Shown piece by piece: positions 50,962-57,965 of a stretch of DNA of 64,000 nucleotides. The notes beneath the pieces are model-generated. The model did not search any database. It was not told where the DNA came from and worked only from the letters and a program-made list of their open reading frames with translations. The DNA lies in contig CAJTZF010000002.1 in the NCBI GenBank assembly GCA_910584245.1, forward strand, positions 170,986 to 234,985, given 5' to 3'. The position numbers and the translations under genes are program-made. The stretch comes from an uncultured Eubacterium sp. (GTDB lineage Bacteria > Bacillota > Clostridia > Lachnospirales > Lachnospiraceae). How positions within the stretch are numbered: position 1 is the first letter of the stretch; every line of letters begins with the position of its first letter.

Positions 50962-51405
50962 ATGTATAGTGAAAAAGTTATGGATCATTTTAGTAACCCG
51001 AGAAACGTAGGGGAAATAGAAAATGCGAGTGGTGTCGGCACGGTTGGAAATGCAAAATGCGGGGATATCATGCGTATTTATCTGGATATTGACGGCGACG
51101 GCATAATCAATGACTGCAAATTCAAAACGTTTGGCTGCGGCGCTGCCGTTGCGACGAGCAGCATGGCGACCGAACTGGTAAAAGGCAAGTCCGTTGAGGA
51201 TGCCTTGCAAGTTACAAATAAAGCTGTGATGGAAGCCCTGGATGGTCTTCCTCCTGTAAAGGTTCACTGTTCCCTGCTCGCAGAAGAAGCGATTCATGCC
51301 GCACTTTGGGACTATGCGGAAAAAAACGGCCTCAAGATTGAGGGACTGGAAAAGCCGAAAGCCGATATCCATGAGGACGAGGAAGAGGAACAAGAAGAGT
51401 ATTAA
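50962..51405 (+). CDS. iscU: Iron-sulfur cluster scaffold, IscU/NifU N-terminal type
   Basis: Scaffold on which [2Fe-2S] and [4Fe-4S] clusters form with sulfur from IscS. 147 residues; the three ligand cysteines are in NAKCGD, KTFGCGAAVA and VHCSLLAEEAIHAAL. The family opening MYSEKVMDHFSNPRNVG fixes the start at 50962, although in-frame ATGs at 50941 and 50950 are possible. The acidic tail (DEEEEQEEY) is an extension beyond the domain. Last gene of the isc operon; mnmA, often next in this order, is absent. A strong terminator follows. Confidence 0.95.
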   Translation: MYSEKVMDHFSNPRNVGEIENASGVGTVGNAKCGDIMRIYLDIDGDGIINDCKFKTFGCGAAVATSSMATELVKGKSVEDALQVTNKAVMEALDGLPPVKVHCSLLAEEAIHAALWDYAEKNGLKIEGLEKPKADIHEDEEEEQEEY

Positions 51406-51446
51406 AAGGGACTGCCGCACGGAGAAAGTCCTAAACTCAAAAAAAG

Positions 51447-51497
51447 AAACTATAAATCAGCTTCAACTAAGGATATTTGCTGATTTATAGTTTTTTT
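51447..51497 (+). terminator. isc operon terminator
   Basis: AAACTATAAATCAGC pairs perfectly with GCTGATTTATAGTTT (15 bp), followed by TTTT. The stem shares the AAAGAAACTATAA sequence with the gdhA terminator. Confidence 0.93.
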
Positions 51498-51530
51498 GAT
51501 TATTACACACCTTTGGTGAAGCAAACATAA

Positions 51531-52364
51531 TTAGTGCCACGTATGAAATACCGGCTTGTGATGTACGAATGTGACATAGTAGTCAAAGCCAGCATTTCTC
51601 ACTATTGTTTCGGCGTCATGAAATCGGCTGCACAATTGTTCTGTCTCATGGGCATCGGAACCAAATGTAATTCGTTCGCCTCCCAATTCCCGGTACCGCC
51701 GTATAATATCTTCGTTCGGGTTTGGCATCGGCCCGCCGTTTTTGTAACCTGCCGTATTTACCTCCAGGGAAATTTCCCTGTCGATTATAAGTCTTAAAAT
51801 TTCGTCAATAATATCGGCAAACATCTGGTACGAATACATACGGTAACCGGACGGAGAGTAGCGGACGATGTAATCGAGATGCCCCAGCGTATCAATGTGG
51901 ATATCTTTTGCTTTTAAATTTTTCAATGTCTCCTCAAAGTATATTTCAATGCCCGCTTTTTCATCATAGGCATCCCAATACTGCCGGTCATACGGATCCA
52001 TATCATGAACCAGATGCGTGGAACCAATACAGTAATCGAGCTGTTCCCTTTGGCTCAGCAGCACATTTTCCCCATAGGCATCTTCTTTCAGCCCTATTTC
52101 CACACCGCAATAAATTTGTATGGTGTCCTTATATTTTTCTTGTAATTTTTTGACCTGGGGAAAATACGCATCCAGATCGAAAGTAAAGGGCGGGTGGCTC
52201 TCACCGGCATCCCAATTTCCGTTTTGTGGGAAGTGATAATCCATATGATCTGTAAACGTGAGGCCGTGCAGTCCGTTTTGAATGCCCTGCAACACCATCT
52301 GTTCCATCTGGGTATCACTATCCGTGGAAAAAGCGGTGTGCACATGCGAATCATAATAAACCAT
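51531..52364 (-). CDS. PHP-family phosphatase, histidinol-phosphatase HisJ-like
   Basis: 277-residue metal-dependent phosphatase of the PHP superfamily, probably histidinol-phosphate phosphatase, complementing hisZGD elsewhere in the window. Metal-binding motifs are YDSHVHTAFS at the N-terminus, TFTDHMD, the Glu in CGVEIGLK, GSTHLVHD and FGSDAHETEQ near the end. Other PHP phosphoesterases are possible, but length and motif spacing fit HisJ. GGGGGAGG, immediately after the stop codon of the upstream rqcH gene, is its ribosome site, so the two genes are probably co-transcribed. Confidence 0.88.
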   Translation of the reverse strand: MVYYDSHVHTAFSTDSDTQMEQMVLQGIQNGLHGLTFTDHMDYHFPQNGNWDAGESHPPFTFDLDAYFPQVKKLQEKYKDTIQIYCGVEIGLKEDAYGENVLLSQREQLDYCIGSTHLVHDMDPYDRQYWDAYDEKAGIEIYFEETLKNLKAKDIHIDTLGHLDYIVRYSPSGYRMYSYQMFADIIDEILRLIIDREISLEVNTAGYKNGGPMPNPNEDIIRRYRELGGERITFGSDAHETEQLCSRFHDAETIVRNAGFDYYVTFVHHKPVFHTWH

Positions 52365-52367
52365 TCT

Positions 52368-54125
52368 TCACACCTCCCCCTTCCTCTCTGTAATATGGCT
52401 GATGTCCGGCGACACAACCATTGAATAATTAGTATAGTAAACGACAAACCCGGGTTTGCTTCCATTCGGTTTCTTCACATTTTTTTTCTGGAGATAATCA
52501 ATTTCAACTTTATCATCATCCTTCTTTTTTGAATAATAAGCAGCGAGGCTCGCCGCCTCTTCAAAAGTCGTAACCGGTGGTTCTTCATTTCCACATTTTA
52601 CGATGACGTGGGAACCCGGCGTCTGTTTGGCGTGAAACCACCAGTCATTTCCAGTCGCTGTCTTAAAAGTTAATTGGTCATTCTGGTAGTTATTTTTGCC
52701 GACAAAAATATCATATCCGTCAGAAGAGACATAGTGAAGCGGTTTGCTCTTCGGCATAGATTTCCCGTTTTTGTGGTTTGTTCTGCCATGTCCTCTCATG
52801 TATCCGCTGTCTACAAGCTCCTGCTTAATCAGTACGAGATCTTCCTCCTGTCTGGCGATATCAAGCGCCGTGAGAATCGTCTCAAGATGCTCAAGCTGTT
52901 CCTCCGTCTCCGCAATTTGAACCGTCACGGCTTCAAAGGTCCGTTTCAATTTGTTATACCGGCTGAAATTTTTATTTGCGTTTTCCGCCGCAGAGACGGT
53001 ATTGTCGATTGGAATCTGAATCTCCTTGCCATCATAAAAGTTCGTGCAGACTAATATTTTGTCATCTGGCGTGAGCTGGTACCCATAAGTGTGGATGAGT
53101 TCTCCGCGGATGCGGTATTTTTCTCTTTTTTCCGTATCCTTCAACTGTTTCTGCTGAATCGCAAGTTTCTTCCGGGTCCGTTCTAGCAGCGTCGTCACAT
53201 TCTTTCTCAGGTCTGTCGATTTCTGCCGGATCCGCTGGAGTACTTCCCGTTCCCCATAAAAGCTCTCTACTGTATGGCTCATGGAAGAATACGTACGATG
53301 TTCCATTCCCTCATACATCGTAAGTTCGAAAGCTGAAAATTCAACAGGATTTCTGCCGTCGTATACGATTTCCGGGGAAAAGCTTCCGGAGCTGGTGCGG
53401 GAAACGATGTCCCGGAGCGTACAGAGAAGGCTGGAAAGCTGATTGCCGTTCAGGGAGGAAAAGGGCGCGTCACCGTCAATTTTGCTCCGGTACGAAATTT
53501 CCTGGGCGAGACTCGAGCTAAACCCGGTAAAGTATGTGCACAGCCCCTTAGCGACGCTGGCAGGCTGTGTCACAACCTCCTTCATCCACTGTTCTGTACT
53601 GATTTGGAGCGGATCGTGTTTTCCCATCGTATTTGGGATAAAGTAATCACGCCCTGGCAGAACTTCGCGGACGGAGCTAACCATTGCGGACACATGCTTG
53701 ATACTGTCAATAATCCGGTTTGATTCATCCAGGAATATAATATTACTATGCTTCCCCATTAGCTCAATAACAAGTGATTTATGAACAAGATCTCCCAGTT
53801 CATTCCGATTTTCCATTTCTATTTTGATAACCCGTTCCAGCCCCGCCTGTGAAATGTCTGTAATTCTCGCACCATTTAGATGCTTGCGCAATAACATACA
53901 AAAATTCGGCGCTGTGAGCGGGGATGTTTTTGTTTCCTCTGTCAGATAAACGAGCGGAAGAGACGGACTTGCCGAGAGAAGCAGCCGAAAGTTCCGGCGA
54001 TTATTTTTTATTGTCAAAAGAAGCTCGTCCGACTCCGGCTGCGCTATTTTTTGCAATCTGCCATCCGTGAGCAGATCTGACAGCTCTTTCGTAAGCGCCG
54101 CCACCGTAAAACCATCAAAAGCCAT
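52368..54125 (-). CDS. rqcH: Ribosome quality-control protein RqcH (NFACT family)
   Basis: Homologue of eukaryotic Rqc2 that adds alanine tails to peptides stuck on 50S subunits; formerly called fibronectin-binding protein FbpA. 585 residues: NFACT-N domain (MAFDGFTVAALTKEL, then LIELMGKHSNIIFLDE), a central coiled coil (residues 290-430), and the NFACT-R domain with DWWFHAKQTPGSHVIVKC. The start ATG at 54125 follows GAGGAGG. The PHP phosphatase gene starts 3 nt downstream. It is divergent from yicC. Confidence 0.95.
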   Translation of the reverse strand: MAFDGFTVAALTKELSDLLTDGRLQKIAQPESDELLLTIKNNRRNFRLLLSASPSLPLVYLTEETKTSPLTAPNFCMLLRKHLNGARITDISQAGLERVIKIEMENRNELGDLVHKSLVIELMGKHSNIIFLDESNRIIDSIKHVSAMVSSVREVLPGRDYFIPNTMGKHDPLQISTEQWMKEVVTQPASVAKGLCTYFTGFSSSLAQEISYRSKIDGDAPFSSLNGNQLSSLLCTLRDIVSRTSSGSFSPEIVYDGRNPVEFSAFELTMYEGMEHRTYSSMSHTVESFYGEREVLQRIRQKSTDLRKNVTTLLERTRKKLAIQQKQLKDTEKREKYRIRGELIHTYGYQLTPDDKILVCTNFYDGKEIQIPIDNTVSAAENANKNFSRYNKLKRTFEAVTVQIAETEEQLEHLETILTALDIARQEEDLVLIKQELVDSGYMRGHGRTNHKNGKSMPKSKPLHYVSSDGYDIFVGKNNYQNDQLTFKTATGNDWWFHAKQTPGSHVIVKCGNEEPPVTTFEEAASLAAYYSKKKDDDKVEIDYLQKKNVKKPNGSKPGFVVYYTNYSMVVSPDISHITERKGEV

Positions 54126-54218
54126 TTGTCATTCCTCCTCGTGTCATAAGTCATTTTATTATACATCAAAAATACAGAGATGGGAATAACTTTATCCGAC
54201 TTTTTCAAAATACATACC

Positions 54219-54247
54219 TTGACTTATAAAACTAAGTCATTTATAAT
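54219..54247 (+). promoter_or_regulatory. yicC promoter with palindromic spacer
   Basis: TTGACT (54219-54224) and TATAAT (54242-54247), 17-nt spacer. The spacer region contains TGACTTA and TAAGTCA (54220-54226 and 54233-54239), an inverted repeat that a repressor could occupy. Another TAAGTCA lies at 54147-54153, close to the divergent rqcH start. Confidence 0.8.
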
Positions 54248-54292
54248 AGTTCATAGTGCGGAAATTCTAAAATGCCGCATGGAGGAAATGAT

Positions 54293-55219
54293 ATGATTAG
54301 AAGTATGACTGGTTATGGCAGATATGAAGCACAGAATGAGGACGCGAGGCTTATCACAGAGATTAAATCAGTGAACCACAGATTTTGTGATATATCACTT
54401 CGTCTCCCGAGAAACCTGAATGCTTATGAAAATGACATACGCAATCAAATTAAGGCGAGTGTCAGCCGCGGAAAAATTGATGTTTATATTACATATGAGA
54501 ACAACCGTGAGGGGGAAACCCTCGTAGCGTACAATAAAGCGATGGCAAAATCCTATATGGATCTTCTTGCCCGCATATCCGAAGATTTTCATATTCCAAA
54601 CGATACCGACGCCTTTACTCTTTCAAAATATCCGGATGTGTACACGTTGAAGGAAGAGACGGTGGACGAAGAGAAGCTTTACGGGCTTGTCCAGCAAACT
54701 GTGGCGGGCGCCCTGAAAGATTTCATACAGTCGAAAGAGACAGAGGGAAGGCATTTAAAAGAAGATTTACTGCAAAAGCTTGATTATTTAGAGATGATAA
54801 CGAAGGATATCGCCAACCGCGCCCCCTCCGTATTTGACGAATACCGGGAGCGGCTTCGTGCAAAGGTTGACGAGCTTTTAGGGGATACTAAAATTGACGA
54901 GAGCGTACTGGCGACAGAATTAGTCCTTTACGCAGATAAAATATGCGTGGATGAAGAATTAGTACGTCTGAACAGCCATATCCGCCATATGAGGGAAACA
55001 CTGGAGGAGGGCAGCGCGGACGCGGATGGTTCTGTTGTCGCAAACGGCCACAGTATAACAGTAAATGTAGGAAAAAAACTGGATTTTATCGCCCAGGAGC
55101 TAAACCGGGAAGCAAATACTACACTTTCAAAAGCAAATGATATCATTCTATCGAACCAGGGCATTTTGCTAAAAACAGAAATTGAAAAAATTCGCGAGCA
55201 GATACAAAACCTTGAGTAG
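54293..55219 (+). CDS. yicC: YicC family endoribonuclease
   Basis: YicC/YloC proteins are endoribonucleases acting on small RNAs and mRNAs. 308 residues with the N-terminal signature MIRSMTGYGRYEAQNED and KSVNHRFCDISLRLPR, and the C-terminal DUF1732 domain (DKICVDEELVRLNSHIRHM, ANTTLSKANDIILSNQGI). GGAGG before the ATG at 54293 decides the start over an in-frame ATG at 54272. First gene of the yicC-remA-gmk-rpoZ cluster, which is standard in Firmicutes. Confidence 0.96.
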   Translation: MIRSMTGYGRYEAQNEDARLITEIKSVNHRFCDISLRLPRNLNAYENDIRNQIKASVSRGKIDVYITYENNREGETLVAYNKAMAKSYMDLLARISEDFHIPNDTDAFTLSKYPDVYTLKEETVDEEKLYGLVQQTVAGALKDFIQSKETEGRHLKEDLLQKLDYLEMITKDIANRAPSVFDEYRERLRAKVDELLGDTKIDESVLATELVLYADKICVDEELVRLNSHIRHMRETLEEGSADADGSVVANGHSITVNVGKKLDFIAQELNREANTTLSKANDIILSNQGILLKTEIEKIREQIQNLE

Positions 55220-55263
55220 AGAAACCGTTGAAATTAATTTTTGAAGGTAAGGAGCGCGGACGG

Positions 55264-55515
55264 ATGGCATTTGTAAATATCGGATATGGAAATGTGGTAA
55301 ATAGTGAGAAGGTGATTAGTATCGTCAGTCCGGAAGCGGCGCCTGTCAAGCGGATGATCCAGGGAGCAAAGGATGATGGCACTGCTATTGACGCCACGTG
55401 CGGCAAAAAGACAAAATCGGTATTGGTCATGGAAAACCAGATGTTAGTATTATCGTCGCTTTTGCCAGATACAATTGCAGGGCGGTTTAACAATTATTTT
55501 GCAACACAGGATTAG
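55264..55515 (+). CDS. remA: RemA-family DNA-binding regulator (DUF370)
   Basis: 83-residue member of the DUF370 family; the Bacillus homologue activates biofilm matrix and osmoprotection genes. The opening FVNIGYGNVVNSEKVISIVSPEAAPVKR is diagnostic. The ATG at 55264 lies 11 nt after AAGGAG; a longer in-frame TTG start at 55228 would place the site inside the gene. Located between yicC and gmk as in most Firmicutes. No biofilm operon is visible here, so its targets are unknown. Confidence 0.93.
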   Translation: MAFVNIGYGNVVNSEKVISIVSPEAAPVKRMIQGAKDDGTAIDATCGKKTKSVLVMENQMLVLSSLLPDTIAGRFNNYFATQD

Positions 55516-55557
55516 GACGTTGAAACAAAGAAACACAGGATGTTATGGAGGTCAGCT

Positions 55558-56202
55558 ATGGAGCGGGGAATTTTGACAGTGATATCCGGATTTTCCGGTG
55601 CTGGAAAAGGTACGATTATGAGGGAACTGATTCAAAGGTACGATTATTTTTTATCTGTCTCAGCGACAACCCGAAGTCCAAGGGCCGGGGAAGTAGATGG
55701 GAAAGATTATTATTTTCACACAAAAGAACAGTTTCAGCAAATGATTAACGGAGGGGAACTTATTGAGTGGGCAGAATATGTAGGGAATTTTTATGGTACG
55801 CCTAAAAAACATGTAGAGGAGCAGCTGGCACAGGGCCGGGATGTCCTTCTGGAAATTGAGATGCAGGGGGGGATGCTTGTAAAGGAGCAATTTCCGGATG
55901 CCCTGTTGATTTTCATTTCTCCGCCGTCTGCATCTGTTTTGCGGGAACGGCTCATGGGAAGGGGAACAGAATCTCCGGAAGAAATAGAAAAGCGTCTTCT
56001 CCGCGCAGTGGAGGAAGTAAAATATATGAAAGATTATGATTATATCATTGTGAATGACGAGCTGGAGGACGCAATTAAAAAAATCAATGACTTAATCCAA
56101 TATGACCATTATAAAGCCTGTAACAGCGCTCTTATGATTGAAAAAATGGAGCGGGAGATCCGGGAAATTTGCAGCGCAGAAGGGAGAGTAAATCATGGAT
56201 GA
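55558..56202 (+). CDS. gmk: Guanylate kinase
   Basis: Phosphorylates GMP to GDP. 214 residues, P-loop SGFSGAGKGT (residues 10-19), GMP-binding motifs SATTRSPRAGEVDGKDYYF and EYVGNFYGTPKKHVE, and the lid with RLMGRGTESPEEIEKRL. GGAGG fixes the ATG at 55558. Its last 8 nt overlap the first of two lepB paralogues, which separate it from rpoZ, its usual next neighbour. Confidence 0.97.
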   Translation: MERGILTVISGFSGAGKGTIMRELIQRYDYFLSVSATTRSPRAGEVDGKDYYFHTKEQFQQMINGGELIEWAEYVGNFYGTPKKHVEEQLAQGRDVLLEIEMQGGMLVKEQFPDALLIFISPPSASVLRERLMGRGTESPEEIEKRLLRAVEEVKYMKDYDYIIVNDELEDAIKKINDLIQYDHYKACNSALMIEKMEREIREICSAEGRVNHG

Positions 56203-56815
56203 GGAAAAGCTTGATGAGGAAGTAGACAGCAAACATTCAGAAGAGAGGAAAAAGGGGAAGGCGGAGGAGAAGAAAAAGAAAAAAAGATCTCCTGTAAGCT
56301 ATGCCATTGAATTTGCCATTTATATTATTCTTATTCTGGGCTGTGTATTCTGGGTACCGGAGCACGTAATACAAAGAACGGTTGTAAATGGCGAGTCTAT
56401 GGAAAATACGCTTCACACAGGTGAAAGCCTTTTAGTGGAAAAGGTGTCGTACCGTTTTAATGATCCGCAACGCTATGATATTATTGTCTTTTATCCAGAG
56501 GGGCGGGATGTGGATGAGTACTATGTAAAACGCATCTTTGGCCTGCCGGGTGAAACGATACAAATTACTGGCAACGATATTTATATTAACGGTGAAAAAA
56601 TCGAGGACGGGTTTGCTAAAAATGGAATGGACGACCCGGGAATTGCGGCCGAGCCGCTCACACTTGCGGATGATGAATATTTTGTACTTGGGGATAACCG
56701 TATGGTAAGCCTGGATAGCAGAGATCCCGACTTGGGACCTATTAAGGCGGAGGATATTGCAGGGCACGTAATTTTGCGAATTTGGCCGCTGAAAAAATTT
56801 GGAACACTAAAGTGA
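56195..56815 (+). CDS. lepB: Signal peptidase I, first of a tandem pair
   Basis: 206 residues. A highly charged Lys/Glu N-terminus (residues 1-33) precedes one membrane helix (FAIYIILILGCVFWV). The catalytic dyad is intact: Ser68 in NGESMENTL and Lys112 in YYVKRIFGLPGE; the GDNRMVSLDSRDPDLGP box is complete. The conserved Pro of the S-M-x-P-T box is replaced by Asn. The start ATG overlaps gmk by 8 nt, so it is translationally coupled to gmk. It is about two-thirds identical by eye to the next gene, a clear local duplication. Confidence 0.93.
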   Translation: MDEEKLDEEVDSKHSEERKKGKAEEKKKKKRSPVSYAIEFAIYIILILGCVFWVPEHVIQRTVVNGESMENTLHTGESLLVEKVSYRFNDPQRYDIIVFYPEGRDVDEYYVKRIFGLPGETIQITGNDIYINGEKIEDGFAKNGMDDPGIAAEPLTLADDEYFVLGDNRMVSLDSRDPDLGPIKAEDIAGHVILRIWPLKKFGTLK

Positions 56816-56875
56816 GATGAAAAAAATGCCAGCATTGTCTATTTGGATAGTCTGACTGGGAAAGGAGAACGTTAC

Positions 56876-57433
56876 ATGAGTGATGAGAACGGCAGAAAAA
56901 AGCGGTCATGGTTACGTATTTCCATCGAATATGGAATTTATCTCGTCCTGATTCTGCTTTGTGTTTTCTGGGTTCCTGAACACGTAGTACAGAGAACGAA
57001 AGTTGACGGCAGTTCTATGGAAAGTACATTTAGCGATGAGGAAAGCCTTTTGGTAGAAAAGGTGTCGTATCATTTTACAGATCCAAGCCGCTATGATATT
57101 GTCGTATTTTATCCGGAGGGACGGGATTCAGATGAATACTTCGTCAAACGTATTTATGGCCTGCCAGGTGAAACGGTTCAAATCATCGGCAAGCGGATCT
57201 ACATCAATGGCGAAATGATATCGGATGACTATGCAAAAGATGGTGTTATGGATGAAGCGGGTATTGCAGCAGAGCCAGTGAAGCTTGCGGAAGACGAATA
57301 TTTTGTTCTCGGGGACAACCGTACGGTGAGCAAGGACAGCCGCGATCCGACGGTGGGGCCTGTTAAAAAGGAAAATATTGACGGCCACGTCGTTTTGCGG
57401 ATCTGGCCGCTCAACAAGTTTGGTACTCTCTAA
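56876..57433 (+). CDS. lepB: Signal peptidase I, second of a tandem pair
   Basis: 185 residues from the ATG at 56876, chosen for its AAAGGAG site; an in-frame ATG at 56843 lacks one. One membrane helix (GIYLVLILLCVFWV), catalytic Ser47 in GSSMESTF and Lys91 in YFVKRIYGLPGE, and the complete GDNRTVSKDSRDPTVGP box. As in its tandem partner the Pro of S-M-x-P-T is lost (Ser here), and the start of the substrate-binding strand differs (SDEESLL). The pair may have divided substrates, but this is only inference. Lies 43 nt before rpoZ. Confidence 0.93.
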   Translation: MSDENGRKKRSWLRISIEYGIYLVLILLCVFWVPEHVVQRTKVDGSSMESTFSDEESLLVEKVSYHFTDPSRYDIVVFYPEGRDSDEYFVKRIYGLPGETVQIIGKRIYINGEMISDDYAKDGVMDEAGIAAEPVKLAEDEYFVLGDNRTVSKDSRDPTVGPVKKENIDGHVVLRIWPLNKFGTL

Positions 57434-57476
57434 ATGAAAAGGGAAAACTACCCTAAATTTGAAAGGAGATTGTGTT

Positions 57477-57779
57477 ATGTTACACCCATCTTATAATGAT
57501 TTAATGAATGTTGTAAATAGTGATGTGGAGCCGGGAGAACATCCAGTCGTAAACAGCAGGTATTCGATTGTGCTTGCCACGGCAAAAAGGGCAAGACAGC
57601 TGATTGATGGTTCCGAACCGCTAGTAAAAGGAAAGTATCCAAAACCACTGAGCATTGCCATCGAGGAGTTGTCTACTTCCGCCATTAAAATTGATTCAGA
57701 GGATAACAACGAATCGGAGGAAGCGGCGTCTGGACAAAAGGAAACCGCCGAAGAATCCGAAAACACCGATAATGAATAA
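57477..57779 (+). CDS. rpoZ: DNA-directed RNA polymerase omega subunit
   Basis: Small subunit that helps assemble RNA polymerase. 100 residues with the omega core HPSYNDLMNVVNSDVEPGEHPVVNSRYSIVLATAKRARQL and KPLSIAIEELSTSAIKI; the remaining 25 residues are an acidic tail not needed for the fold. AAAGGAG precedes the ATG at 57477; an in-frame ATG at 57459 would include the site. Last gene of the yicC-remA-gmk cluster, followed by a terminator. Confidence 0.95.
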   Translation: MLHPSYNDLMNVVNSDVEPGEHPVVNSRYSIVLATAKRARQLIDGSEPLVKGKYPKPLSIAIEELSTSAIKIDSEDNNESEEAASGQKETAEESENTDNE

Positions 57780-57792
57780 AGGAAAAAATGTC

Positions 57793-57822
57793 AACGGTCT
57801 GATCGATACAGGCCGTTTTTTC
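57793..57822 (+). terminator. Terminator after rpoZ
   Basis: ACGGTCTG pairs with CAGGCCGT (one T-G) around a 7-nt loop, followed by TTTTT. Confidence 0.9.
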
Positions 57823-57880
57823 ATCTCTTATAAAATTTGAACTCGCGGTAAAAGTAATGTTAAAATTTGTCCTGATCTGT

Positions 57881-57886
57881 TATAAT
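57881..57886 (+). promoter_or_regulatory. Extended -10 box ahead of the amidase gene
   Basis: TGTTATAAT gives an extended -10 at 57881-57886. The -35 region at 17-nt spacing is poor (TGTTAA), so it probably relies on the TG extension or on another factor. Confidence 0.6.
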
Positions 57887-57965
57887 ATGTAGAAAAGACA
57901 TATTTATGTCAAAAATGACTGCTACAATCAGCAGTATGAAAAAATGGACAAGGGGCGAGTGAGAT

